DNA of 64,000 nucleotides, from contig CM075943.1 of assembly GCA_038030265.1 (NCBI GenBank), forward strand, positions 43,772,001-43,836,000, read 5' to 3'. The position numbers and the translations under genes are program-made. The notes beneath the pieces were generated by a model. That model made no database searches and was not told where the DNA came from. It saw only the letters and a list, made by a program, of their open reading frames with translations. This stretch comes from Corythucha ciliata. Taxonomy: Eukaryota > Arthropoda > Insecta > Hemiptera > Tingidae. Shown in pieces: positions 48,201-58,729 of this stretch. Each line of letters opens with the position of its first letter. The first letter of the stretch is position 1.

Positions 48201-48340
48201 TCCTTTGTTTCGTGAGTTTCAAAATTAGTCAATGAGATCTCATGGTTTTCTACAATAGTGTACCACTAGCCAAACAAAGGAACATCTAATGCCTCCGAAG
48301 TAAACAACTCATTATTTAATGCACAAAGTCGTAGCCTTAT
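45220..48340. other. Low-copy AT-rich non-coding stretch
   Basis: No gene was recognised apart from one weak minus-strand candidate (46429-46689). CGCGGCTATTATTTT-like words occur twice near 47397 and 47470. The longest frame here (45371-45769, minus) is Phe/Ile-rich from T tracts and lacks a domain. Confidence 0.45.
46429..46689 (-). CDS. Unidentified protein-like open frame on the minus strand
   Basis: An 86-codon frame. Its second half has balanced, protein-like composition: MNGTPEPFHSPGKENTRAV, then FFAVVLQEPLAHLDLNLNEL. On the minus strand, CATTCTCTGCACAG is a possible splice acceptor inside the frame, so only the downstream half may be exonic. No family was recognised, and no donor or promoter supports it. 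It could be an exon of an unknown gene or chance. Confidence 0.2.
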   Translation of the reverse strand: MDINDDNNYKTSSLTLKRYGCLPHSLHSPPQAFSRDHIMNGTPEPFHSPGKENTRAVDFFAVVLQEPLAHLDLNLNELGNVRRFQR

Positions 48341-48342
48341 AG

Positions 48343-48708
48343 GAGCCTATACGTTATGATCAGTCATTGACAGAGCGGTTTCGGTTTCTCGCCGTCTTCA
48401 GCGCTCGACAGCGAAATAAAACGCTGAAGATGGCGAGCAGCAAAATTGCTGGTTTCCGATCATTATTTTGGCGAAATTGCAAGTTTCGATGTCCAAAATC
48501 TGCCGGGACAAAAAGAAAAAAGCAGGGACACTCGACTTGAGGAGTCGTCATAGCCCTCGTAAAGGACGTGCTTGAGCTCGAACAGCTTAACTTCAGCTCA
48601 TCCACCCTCGATGAAATGGAGGAGAGGGTGAAAAAGAAAAGAAGGGAAAGTGAACGGATAAAATATGAGGAAAAGAGAAATATGATCTTGATGATGACAT
48701 TGTTTTAA
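48343..48708 (+). pseudogene. Possible worn coding fragment with one in-frame TGA
   Basis: One reading frame stays open from about 48343 to TAA at 48706-48708, apart from a single TGA at 48538-48540. An ATG lies at 48430. The part before the stop is Arg/Lys-rich and basic. The part after it is Leu/Glu/Lys-rich (DVLELEQLNFSSSTLDEM, then a KKKRRESER tract) and could be a coiled coil. A +1 shift near 48680 opens another frame with an Asp-rich stretch and TPPPPQTTS. That is consistent with decay. The purine-rich DNA alone can also produce such Lys/Glu frames, so confidence is low. No family was recognised. Confidence 0.25.
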
Positions 48709-49009
48709 CGGATGGAGACTACTTCAGTTCCCTAACTCCCCCCCCTCCCCAAACTACTTCAATTGGGATCACAGCCTTTCCCAATAAAATGTTTTGATAA
48801 ACGCACTGACCTCAAGAAAATTAAAAAACTCACGCGTTATATTACATTTAGCACGTTCCAGCGATCCCTTTACGATGTCCACTTGAACCCCTTCAAAGGG
48901 TTGGGGGCCATGCGGGCTTATAAACAGCAGTGGCGCCGAAACGATTTCAATTAGGTGTAGCAGAATTCTGGAAAAAGGACCCACCGCAACCTCTCGGGAT
49001 GTTCATGTG

Positions 49010-50215
49010 GGTGGGAAATGGCCAAATAGACAATTCGGCACACCATTGAAAATGGTTAAACTGACAAATCACAGTCTAATAAAATAACCAAACGCTTTAC
49101 AAATGTCAGTCTTGAAAGGTTTCCGTCTAAAAATGATTAAACTGTTCATTCGCGCCCTTTGCAAAGCGTCATGGGATGATTCACCACTTGAAAGTGGCTA
49201 AACTGACTGATCTGCGCCCAAACAGCACGTACGCTTTCATTTGCGCTTAGCTCTTATAAAAATGGCTAAAAACAGCGACGATGACGATTCGCGCCTTGGA
49301 AATGCTTAAAATGATGGCCCCACGCCTTGAAAATGGTTAAAGTGACAATTTATGATTTAGAAACCTCAAAATGGCAAAACTCATGCCAACTCAAAAAACC
49401 TCTCTCGCGCTTCTAAATTAGCCAAAGTGCCAACTCATGACCTGAAAATTGCAAACTGACCGTTCAGCCCTAGATTATCTTGGCGGGCTATTCGAGTCTT
49501 CAAACAATGGCAAATCTGACTATTTTCTTGGAAATATTGGTAAAACTGAAGATAATTCGCGCTTTACTGGTTGCTCGCGCCCAAAAAATAGAAAAAATGA
49601 CTGTATGTGTCTTAAAAATAGTTAAGCTGATGATTCGTACCATGACAATGTCTGAACCGACGATTTGTGCCCTGAAAATTGCCAAAATCGTGCATTCGAC
49701 CTCGAAAAATGGCCAAATAGACCATTCCGCGCCATTGAAAATGGCTAAACTGAAGATTCATGCCCTAAAATAACCAAGCCCCTTAAAAATCTCAATCTTC
49801 AAAGTTTCACTCTAAAATGGTCAAACCTGTGCTGTTTGGAAAGCGTCATCAGGGATTAATCGTCCTTTGAAAGTGTCAAGCCGGATACACACATGCGGTA
49901 CTTGCCAAGTAACGAGCAACAAATTTTTGAAATTCTCAGCTGGTTGGTTTCTAGGCAATCGCTAGAAATTGATTGAATATTTTGCAAGTTACTTGGCAAG
50001 TACCGCATGTGTGTATCCGGCTTTAGGACTGCCTGATAAGGCTCTAAAAGGGGCTGCTGGATTTACTGACAAATCACGCCCCCCCCCCCCCCAATGGATT
50101 AACTGACAGTTTCGCGCCTTGAAAAACGACCACTTGCGTTCCAAAATTGGCCAAATTGACCATTCACTCCCTATAACGATCCACAAAATGACGCACTAAA
50201 AATTGTAAACTAAGT
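49010..50215 (+). repeat. Degenerate minisatellite, family C
   Basis: Units such as GAAAATGGTTAAACTGACAA and GGCCAAATAGACCATTC repeat from about 49010 to 50215. A foldback MITE has inserted at 49879-50022, and a C14 tract lies at 50079-50092. The open frame at 49480-49773 is made of Lys-rich repeat units and is not a gene. Confidence 0.8.
49879..50022. mobile_element. Foldback MITE with perfect 35-bp inverted repeats
   Basis: Positions 49879-49913 (AGCCGGATACACACATGCGG and onward to CCAAGTAAC) are the exact reverse complement of 49988-50022. The 74-bp loop is non-coding. It is surrounded by family-C array. The perfect arms imply a recent insertion or a strong foldback constraint. Confidence 0.85.
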
Positions 50216-50269
50216 CACTGACGAGAATCCGGGTTTCAGACTATGGATTTTCTTACCCTCTCCCTCCTT

Positions 50270-51390
50270 CGGCAACTATGTCAATTTCGTCCTTAAAACT
50301 GTCAATTTCGTCTTAAAAGCTCTCAATTTCACCCGAGAAACTGAAGTTTTGACTTGGAATCTGTCAATTTCCTTCTAAATAACAAAAGATCACAAAAATT
50401 TGATTTCGAGATTCAGCGGCAGACAATTCGGGCTCACAACTTGGGGTTTTTGAGCCCATTCACCTCAAACAGGGGAAAAACAACAACTCTCACACCAATT
50501 CCGTCCTGTAAACTGTCAATTTCGGCCCTGAAACTGAAACTTTGCCCTGAAATGTTGCCCCAGAAACTGTCAACTTTGTCATAGATAACTGTCAATGTTG
50601 TCCCAGAAACTGTCAATTTCGTCCTGGGAGGAACTGTTTTCCAGTTGACATTATCAATGTCGACCGTCAATTTTGTCCTGTAAACTGTTCATTTTGTCCA
50701 TGAAACTGTCAATTTCGTCCGTGAAACTGCCAATTTCGTCCTCGAAACTGTCACGTTCGTCATTCAAAACTCTCAGTTTTGCCCTATAAACTGTCAAATA
50801 AATGTACAAACGTGTCAATTTCATCCTGGAAACTATCAACAGGCGTTTGTCCTGGAAACTGCCAATTTTGTACTTCAAACTGTCAAATTCGTTCTGAAAC
50901 TGTTAATTTCGTATAGTTAATTGGGAGTTTTAGGGCGACACTGATAATTATGACTACAAAATTTACAATTTCCTGGGCAAAACGGACAGTTTCTAGAATG
51001 GAATGGACTATTTTCGAGACAAATGTCCACTGATTGTTTCCAGGACTCAATTGACAGTTTTAAGGACGAAATTGAAAGTTTTGAATGACGAAGTTGACAG
51101 TGTTGAACGATTGTAAGACGAAATTGACAGTTTCGGGGCGATCAAATGACTGTTTCGTCCTCGAATATGCCAATTTCACCCTAGAAACTGTCAATTTCGT
51201 TCTTTAATGTCTGACCAGAGAACCGATTCGTCTTGGAATTTATTAATGGACATTTTTGTCCCGGAAACTGTATTTCGTTCTGGAAACTGTGAATTTCATC
51301 TTCGATGCACTGCCAATTTCGTCCCACTGTCAAGACAATTTCGACGTTAAAACTGTCAATTTCGTCCTTTAATGTCTGACAACACATATA
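50270..51390. repeat. About 21-bp minisatellite, family E
   Basis: Units of AAACTGTCAATTTCGTCCTG run from about 50285 to 50930. They continue partly in reverse orientation (GACAGTTTTAAGGACGAAATT near 51053-51130) and return to the plus sense to about 51370. Because 21 is divisible by 3, minus-strand frames read as Asp/Ser/Phe-rich peptides (50434-50670, 50654-50878, 51181-51387). These are repeat artefacts. Confidence 0.85.
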
Positions 51391-51559
51391 TCTTTCTCCT
51401 TTTTACTTCAATTTTATTTATCACCCACTCAATCACGTACCACCCACCGCCTAGAAAGGTGTTGGGGCTGCTACTCCATGGGTATAGTGTCGGCGCTACT
51501 GATACACAGGTATGGTTCGGGACAGGCAAATCCACCAAACTTCTCGTAACTTGCCTCTA

Positions 51560-52650
51560 TGGGACTGCTAATTGGCGTTTTCTTAGTTTTAGCCGTGAAT
51601 TGACGCTTCCAATCAATTTTTGTCGCAAAAAACTTCTTAATTTCAGCCACAAATTACCGCCTTTGCACGATTTTAATAGCCGCGGAATTTCTCAAATTAA
51701 CCTACGAATTAGCGTTTAATGACAACTTTAGCCGCGAGTCAACGCTTTTCCTCGAATTATAGATGCTAGTGTTACTAAGTGCTAGCGTTTTTTTATTCAC
51801 TTCTTAGACACGCGAAATAGCGCCTATTCTCAATTTTGCCGTGAATTAGCGTCTTTTTCTGAAGTTTAACTGCGAATTATCGTTTAATCTCAATTTTAGA
51901 TGGGAATTGGCGGGTTTTCTAAGTTTCGGCCGCGTACCATGACTTTTCTTCAGTTTTTGCCGCGCATAATGCCTTGTGTCAATTCTAGCCACGAATTATT
52001 CAATCAGTTATAAACTAGAATTAGCGCTTTTACTCAATTGTAATCTGCGGATTTTATCAAATTGTTCCGTGACTTACAATTAGCGGTTTTCTTCATTTTA
52101 GCCGCAAATTAGCGCTTTAACTCAATTTTATCCGGGAATTTACTAATTTTTTTCAAATAGATCCTCCAATCAGCATTGTTTCTTTTTCAAATTTTAGGCA
52201 CGATTCAGAACTTATCGCAATTTTTGCATCTAACTACCGGGTTTTCAATTTAGTCGTGAAGTTGCCCCGAGAAACCATGAGTCGGCGTTTTCTCAGTATT
52301 AGCTCGCTGGGCATGCTGAGCGCCTATTATCAATCTCATAGCCGTGAATTTGCGTTTTTTCTCAATCATTACTGTGAATGAACGTTTTTCTCAATTTTTA
52401 GCCGCCAATTGGTGATTTTTTCCGCTGTTTGCCATGAATTCGCGCTTTTCCGCTATTTGGCCACGAAATCATAACTTATTGCCGCGTACGAGTATTTACC
52501 CCAAGACTAGCTTATTAGCGTGTCTTCTCAATTTTAGTCGTTTATATTGACCGTTATAAATTTGGGGTTGGCGTTTCCTTGAGATACTTCAAATTGGTGT
52601 ATTTTTTGTTAATTTTAGTGGCAAGTGAACACTTTCCCTCAATATTAGCC
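51560..52650 (+). repeat. Family-B minisatellite
   Basis: CTCAATTTTAGCCGTGAATT-type units repeat throughout, e.g. near 51715-51745, 52090-52140 and 52385-52410. The array begins the second composite block B-spacer-F-A seen also at 30920-32060. Confidence 0.8.
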
Positions 52651-52651
52651 C

Positions 52652-52836
52652 CGAATCAACGCTTTAAACCATACAAATTACCTATTTTTTCATCTTTAAG
52701 CTTTTGAGTGGCCTCCTCTGAACGGTGGCCTAGGACGATCCGCCTCTCGTCACCCTCGCCACCGTTCACAGAGGGGGCCTCCCGAAAGCTTACAGATGAG
52801 AAAACAGGGATTTTTAGGTTTTAAAGCGTTGATTCG
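52652..52836. repeat. Foldback spacer between the B and F arrays
   Basis: About 78-bp arms pair. The left arm runs CGAATCAACGCTTTAAA...TTCATCTTTAAGCTTTTGAG...CTCTGAACGGTGG. The right arm is its reverse complement, ending TTTAAAGCGTTGATTCG. The single-arm version of the same spacer lies at 31375-31450 in the paralogous block. Here the spacer has been duplicated in inverse orientation. Confidence 0.75.
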
Positions 52837-52879
52837 TCCCCTCTCGCCGCTATACGTCACGGTCAGTACGCTACTATGG

Positions 52880-53390
52880 AACGTCCAATGTGTATACAAT
52901 GCTTGAACCACAAAACGTTGTAACCACAAATTGCTCAGACCACCAAGATGTCCTATCCACAAAATTATCGAACCACAAAATGCTTGAACCACACAATGCT
53001 CCAACACCAAAAAGCTCAGATCACAGATCGTCCTGGTGACGTTGTGGTTTGAAACAGGCAAATTCACGACATTTGGATTTCAAACCAGTCATTTTTTGTT
53101 TCGTTATAACCAAAATTATGGAGAGAGCTAAAGCTAGATAAATTTCGTTTCGAAAGAGCGAAATGTAGCAAGAAGCACTGATCACGAAAAGGCCTAGAAA
53201 AAAATTTGACCACTAAAACTTGAACGCCCATAAGACCAAATACCCAAAGCTGCAAGAAGCTTGGATCTCGAAATTCAAAAAGCTCTAACCGTAGAAGATC
53301 TAACCTCAAAAGCTCCAACCACAATAACTTGCACCACAAAAAGTCTTACAACAGTAAAATTAAATCACAAAAACTTGAATCCTCCATATC
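52880..53390 (+). repeat. Family-F-like minisatellite
   Basis: Short units such as GCTTGAACCACAAAA, AAGCTCCAACCACAA and CTTGAACCACACAATGC repeat at 52900-53030 and 53270-53390. Between them, GTTGTGGTTTGAAAC and the start of a family-A-like piece match the 31690-31790 region. Confidence 0.65.
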
Positions 53391-53439
53391 AATCACTGAA
53401 AGCAGCGATGTACGTGAAGTGGCGGAACTCATGTCACGA

Positions 53440-54210
53440 AACATGGCAAAAATTCGTTTGTTTACTGCTTATTTTCGTTTGTTTAGCGTCATATTCGGGG
53501 ACAACATTGTCCGTGCATCGGAGTGGCCCGGCTTTTGAAATTTGGGTAAAATTTGGGCTATACAAACGTAAACAAAAGACGTTGTATCTGAAAATGTCTC
53601 TAAACAAACGATTGACGTCATATGTGCCGTTGCGTGATGATGGCGGCACACATTTTGTTTTTTTAAAAATTGTATACTGCAGGGCTAAACAAACGCAAAT
53701 GTGGGCTAAACAAATGTAAACAAACTATGTTGTGTCTGAATATGTCGCTAAACAGACGATTGGGGTCAAGTGTGCCGTTCCGTGAAGTTGGCGGCACACT
53801 TTTCGTTTTTTGTTTGTTTTTTTTTTTGTTTTTTTTTTAATGTATTTTGCAGGCAACCGCCAAACGAAAATTGCATACAACAAAATTGCAAACGAAAATT
53901 TGGGCTAAACAAACGTTGTCAAGTATGATATGCCGTTATTAGACAAACGATTGAGGTCGTGTGGTGCAGTGGCGTGAAGTTGGAGGCACACATTCGTTTT
54001 TTTTTTTATAAAATTGTATATTGCAGGGCTAAACAAATGAAAATTTGTCCTAAACAAACTCAAACAAACATTAAACAAACGAATGACCCATTTTCCTCGT
54101 GTTTCGTGATATACGTTCCGCGTTGAGGTATGTACATACCTCACAATGCTGTAACCGCAAGAAGCGTTATGCACATAACGTTTTGTGGCGCTATAAACAA
54201 ACGATTCCGC
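53440..54210 (+). repeat. Tandem repeat, family G, ~148-254-bp units
   Basis: TAAACAAACGATT anchors recur at 53601, 53749 (TAAACAGACG), 53940 and 54194. After the first two comes GTGCCGTT-GCGTGA and GGCGGCACAC, followed by a T-rich tract and the word TGCAGGGCTAAACAAA. The third unit keeps a diverged GTGCAGTGGCGTGAAG. The unit length varies because of poly-T expansion. The 152-codon plus-strand frame at 53261-53719 crosses family F and this repeat and is rejected as a gene. Confidence 0.75.
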
Positions 54211-54639
54211 TCAATGTCCAGGCTGCGTAGATTTGGCCTGACACGGACAGTTTACAAAAAATATATCTGAAAGGTGGAAAAGAAAAACATCGACTGAACA
54301 AAATAAATAGGACGATTTTCATTCATAATTCTCACTTGATTTAGTTCACGCGCATCTTCTTCATCAATTTTATTCGATTTCAACGAATAACATTATTTTA
54401 CGCCCAATGTCAATTGTTCAGAAATGTACAGCAGAATCCGGGACAAATTGCGTTCTGGGATGATCTTGCCCTGGGATAGCCCAAACAGGGACTGTCCCGA
54501 GGTAAGTCGATCCAGTTGGAAAACAATTATTAAGGCAACGATTTCACCCTTTGATTTCCTTGCCCACATCGTCAAATCTCCATTTTACTGTAAAAAGCAT
54601 TCTGGAAATTCGGTCAGAATCCATAACATTCGACCGAAA

Positions 54640-55070
54640 AATCAGACATTTTGTCTTGAAATCTTATTCAAAACCAAGCATACGCATTTGGCTCTTTCAA
54701 ACACCAGATATCGCGATTTCAAATCCCAGTTTCGCCTCTTTCAAAACCAAATTTTGTTGATTCCGCTTGTTCATACACAAATTTTAGACATTTTTTTTCT
54801 TTCACAAACCATTTGACTTTCAAACTTTGTGGACATTCGCTCTTTCAAAACCAAGGGTCTTGGATTTCCCTTTTCCAATTCCTAATTTCGGCGAATTGGC
54901 ACCTACAAACCCCACTTTCTGAGATTTATAAGTAATAATAAAAAAAAACATTTCTTCAACTCTTTCTGTAATTTTGGTTAATTCGAAAAACTAATTCTAA
55001 AAATTCACAATTGTTGTGATTTTTGCCCTTTCAAATGTCGTGGACTTGGCTCATTCAAAAAAAAAGGTCA
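54640..55070 (+). repeat. Degenerate minisatellite, family A
   Basis: CTCTTTCAAAACCAAATTTT-type units (54720-54870, 55000-55060) match the array at the start of the window. Confidence 0.7.
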
Positions 55071-55294
55071 ATTGACAAATGCAGCTGCGCTCGCATCAAA
55101 ATCGCATCTTGAAGTGACCAAAAATAAGCATTACGAAATTACGGAAACTACAAAGCTTACGTAAACTGACGTGAATACTTTTTATATGTATATTGAGGGT
55201 ATTCAGGTCAATACCTTCGTAAACTTTGTGAAGTCGTAGTTAGGTGTTTTCAACTGCAGGGAAATCAAGTTAAGAATGAGTTTATTTGACGTAA

Positions 55295-55543
55295 ATGACT
55301 CTTTCGTATTATATGAACCAACAAGAAGAAATTGACACCCCCTCCGTTCAACATTATGTCTTCGAATTGAACTATGAAGAAAAAATAAAAGCATTTCCTC
55401 TGACGATGCCTCCACGCCAAGCTCGGCAAAAGCCAACCAAATTCAATGAATTTATTGGAATCAATAAAAACGGATACGATATGGAAGAAGCAAGTGTCAG
55501 AAACCGGAAGAATCAACACAAACGCGCGTCCTCGAATAATTGA
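55295..55543 (+). CDS. Unidentified protein-like open frame
   Basis: An 82-codon frame with a plausible soluble-protein composition: acidic-polar start (MNQQEEIDTPSVQHYVFELN), then a basic section (MPPRQARQKPTKFNEFIG, RNRKNQHKR). It ends in TGA-containing sequence just after 55540. The antisense frame is also open but hydrophobic and less natural. No family was recognised. It may be a fragment of a retrotransposon or gene, or chance. There is no splice or promoter support. Confidence 0.25.
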   Translation: MTLSYYMNQQEEIDTPSVQHYVFELNYEEKIKAFPLTMPPRQARQKPTKFNEFIGINKNGYDMEEASVRNRKNQHKRASSNN

Positions 55544-55679
55544 CCATTCTACATAATAATGCTCAAGCTTTGGACCTCTGCATTATTTACCTGGCCGTAG
55601 GCAATTTCTTTTGAATGTTTTTCACGTAATCTATTCTTATTCGAGTGGTTGAGAGAAACAGAACCTTAAGAAAACTAGT

Positions 55680-55800
55680 GGCACAAGAAACACGGTAGCA
55701 GGTGCCGGCAATTCTCTTTTCGATGAACCGGAGAGATCGTCTGCACGAGGCCCGGGGGGATTCGATGCCCCGTCCTGGTAAATACCGGTTTGGTATGATT
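55680..55800 (-). other. GC-rich island of unknown origin
   Basis: A short GC-rich tract in AT-rich surroundings, open in all three minus-strand frames. On the minus strand, GGGGCATCGAATCCCCCC resembles a pol III B box or T-arm, but no A box was found. It could be a SINE fragment or the end of a mobile element. Confidence 0.25.
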
Positions 55801-57630
55801 TAGCCCCCTCGAGGGGTTCCACTCCTCGGCATTAAACCGTGATTAAATGGAGCACCAACACAGCCCCATCAGTCCACTGCATATATACACGCATACGCTG
55901 AAGGGATCCGCTTGTGGCTAGGGGATACTGTAGCGGAGGCAGGAAATGATGACCATCCAACAACCATGTAAAAGGGGGAAGTGTGCGGGAGGGGAAATGT
56001 TAGAGTTCTGGGTGATTAGGTAGTACGTGCGGACACGCTAGGGAGTGCCACGGTTATTATACCTGCAACTCTTCTCACGCGATTATCTTCTTTCTATACC
56101 TTTCCATTGCAACGATGAGCTAAATGTATGAGTAAATACGCCAATTAGAAGACGTTCTGTCGTGGAAATAGAAGGAAAAAAGTGTGACTTTAGTCTTTTT
56201 GAACTTATTTAGGTGTTTCTGGTCATTGAAATTCACCCTTACCAGTTTATACAAAGGACCAGACTGAGAAGCCAGGAAACGACGCGAGGAAAGAATATTT
56301 GCATTGAAAATGCTTTTAGCAACGTTGAATTACGGTTTTAATAAGCCAGACTTGCGTTGAAAGTCTGAGATGAGCGTATACTTGTATCCTCAGGGCAACA
56401 ATTATTCTCAACTTGATATATTTGTCTCGTAAAAAAAAAAGCTAAACAAGTAGAACTAAAGCAATTTACCAACCTTTTTTTCCACAGATGACAGCGACGA
56501 TAAAAACTTAGCACCTAGATATTTAAAAGTATTGCCGTAATTAATTGATGGAATGCTGTCTCTCAGCCTTTAAAAGGAATTATGAAGAATAATGTAGGGG
56601 GGGGGGGGTGTATCTTAGTAAAGAAAAAAAATACTGGAATCTGTATGAATACCCTTGATATTTTGCTGGATTTTATTCCAATTATTTTTGCGCCCAAAAT
56701 CATCCTGTTATAAAGCTTCTTGCGCAAATCAAAAAGACGGGTATTAGGTAGGTACTTAAATAATACTCTATACTCTACCGTGAGAAAACGTATTCAAGAA
56801 TTTGAGCTGCGAAGGGAATGGTAACTATTCATTCTCTACCATAAAATTCCATTCTTTAGTTTCGAACGAATTTTCTACTTCTTAATGTCGTTATTTAATG
56901 GGATCAACTTCCGTCCACGTTTTTGGGATAGATTGCTTATTTTATATACGCCCTTTGCTAACAGTATGCCGGCATTGCGATTGAGTTCGCCACTCCTCTA
57001 TAGATTTGGTTGCATGTTTTTCGGGGCAGGAAATCGTCCGCAGAGTTTCCCTGATATTTTTATAACGAGAACCTGGGTGTGCTGCTCTTCTAATGGGTCA
57101 CCTTTCGTGTACGACGATTAAAACGAATCAGAGGGCCTATTCAGTAAAATTTAGCACTGATGGAGTTATCCACCTGTCGAATTGGAACAAATATTTTTTT
57201 TTTAGACAAGACACTGGCGCTATCATATAAGGTCACTACAATTTGGTTATTTCCTACAACTATATACATATTCTTTCTACGTAGTGTTATTTTGCCCATC
57301 AGAAAGTGACTATTTAGCCAACATATAGCTCATCTAGTTTGAACTTAAAATTTCGAATTTCAAGGGAAAAATAGCAATTGAAGTCAGCACCTGTATCAAG
57401 GGACTGGCGAGTGTCGATGGACCCCTTCCTCCCTCGGACAATCAAATCAAATTGAGAGGGGGCAAGGTGAATAAATTCACCAAACTCAATGGAAAATTAA
57501 CAGTTCCTGTGACGGATAGCAAGGTTCAGGGGCTAAAATTTAAGTTGAAAAAGCGTTGACAACTACTATTTTGCTTTTCCCGTCAGAAATCCGTCAAAAT
57601 GTATTCCTTTCCGCCGTAAGAAAAAAAAAA
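55800..57630. other. Low-copy non-coding stretch
   Basis: No gene was recognised. It contains a G12 tract at 56597-56608 and A/T homopolymers. Confidence 0.45.
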
Positions 57631-57637
57631 AAAAAAT

Positions 57638-58729
57638 TCGCTCCGGCAGCTGGCGGTCGGAAAGAGTGCATTTCATTACGCATACGGATACCCTAAGCCG
57701 TCCCACAAGTAATAATGTTGAGACCATGATTTGTTTCGTTAATGTTTGACCCTTCCTCGTACTGTTTGCTGCCGGGTTTGTTTAAGCTGAACTTAATGGG
57801 AATCAAAGGCTACTTCAAAATTAAATCATCGTACCGAACATAATGCATCTGGTATCAACTGGTGATTTGTAGTGATTTTTTTACCAGTTCAAACCATATT
57901 ACCCCCCGCACCATCCAAGTCGACCGATTTGGCCCAAATTCAATACCAACCGAGGTCGTATGACTACTGATTTCTGGGCCAAATCTCGTGCCGCTAAATT
58001 AATTTCTTCGAGAGTTATCGTGCTAACAGGACCACACACTTACTTCCCCTCCGGGGGCACCACCCCCTCCACCGTGACTTTTTCAAAAAATTAAAATGGG
58101 AATCAAAGGCTAGTCTAACATGGGGTATACGTACCGAATATGACGCATCTAGAATCAACTGGTGATTTGTAGTGATTTTTTGACCATTTCAACACCTTTT
58201 TCCCCCCATCCCCCTCCACCACTACCAATTTGTCTCAAATGTAATACCGACCGGGGTCTTATGACTACTGATTTTTGTGCCAAAGCGCGTTCCGCTAAAT
58301 TGATTTCTTCGAGAGTTATCGTGCTAACAAGATCACAGAATTACTTCCACTCCGGGAGTACCACCCCCTCCCCCTCGAATTTTTCAAAAATTAAAATGGG
58401 AATCAAAGGCTACTCTAATATGGAGTATTCGTACCGAATATGATGCTTCTAGAATCAACTGGTGATTTATAGTGATTTTTTGACCATTTCAATCCCCATC
58501 AGCCCCTCTTTGCAGCTGGGGTGTCGGACTGTCGGATAGAGTACATTTCACGAAATACGAATTTCGTTAATTTAACTAAATTTGCGATTATTCAGCAAGA
58601 ATGGCTATAAAAATGTAGAGTAACAACGTGAAATGTTAATTAATGCCGAATAATAGCTAAATAACTAAAAACGTCGAAACTTGTAGTAGTGTAATGCACT
58701 TAAAACCCGACAGCCGGCGGCCGGAGCGA
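57638..58729. mobile_element. Inverted-repeat-bounded element enclosing 300-bp tandem repeats
   Basis: Positions 57638-57679 (TCGCTCCGGCAGCTGGCGGT, then TGCATTTCATTAC) and 58691-58729 are imperfect reverse complements; the right arm reads GTAATGCACTTAAAACCCG, then CCGGAGCGA. An extra left-type copy lies at about 58513-58560 (GCAGCTGGGGTGTCGG, TACATTTCACGAAATACG). The enclosed DNA is mainly three copies of a 300-bp repeat. No transposase is visible. Confidence 0.6.
57791..58500 (+). repeat. Tandem repeat with 300-bp period, about 2.4 units
   Basis: The word TGGGAATCAAAGGCTA begins units at 57798, 58098 and 58398, so the spacing is 300 bp both times. Within units, ATCAACTGGTGATTTGTAG, TATGACTACTGATTT and TTCTTCGAGAGTTATCGTGC recur in the same order. 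Units differ by scattered substitutions. Confidence 0.9.

Noticed and set aside
49480..51390. Repeat-like peptides (Ile-Ala-Lys or Asp-Ser-Phe rich) resembling a repeat protein
   Set aside because: Units vary in length and shift frame. The frames exist only where the DNA repeat is in register.
53261..53719. 152-codon open frame, second longest in the window
   Set aside because: It runs through family-F-like and family-G repeats. Composition changes abruptly at the repeat boundary, and no domain is recognisable.
54424..54816. Exon candidate ending at a GTAAGT word
   Set aside because: The segment contains an internal GGGACA...TGTCCCG inverted pair and then enters family-A repeats. The frame simply continues past the donor-like word.
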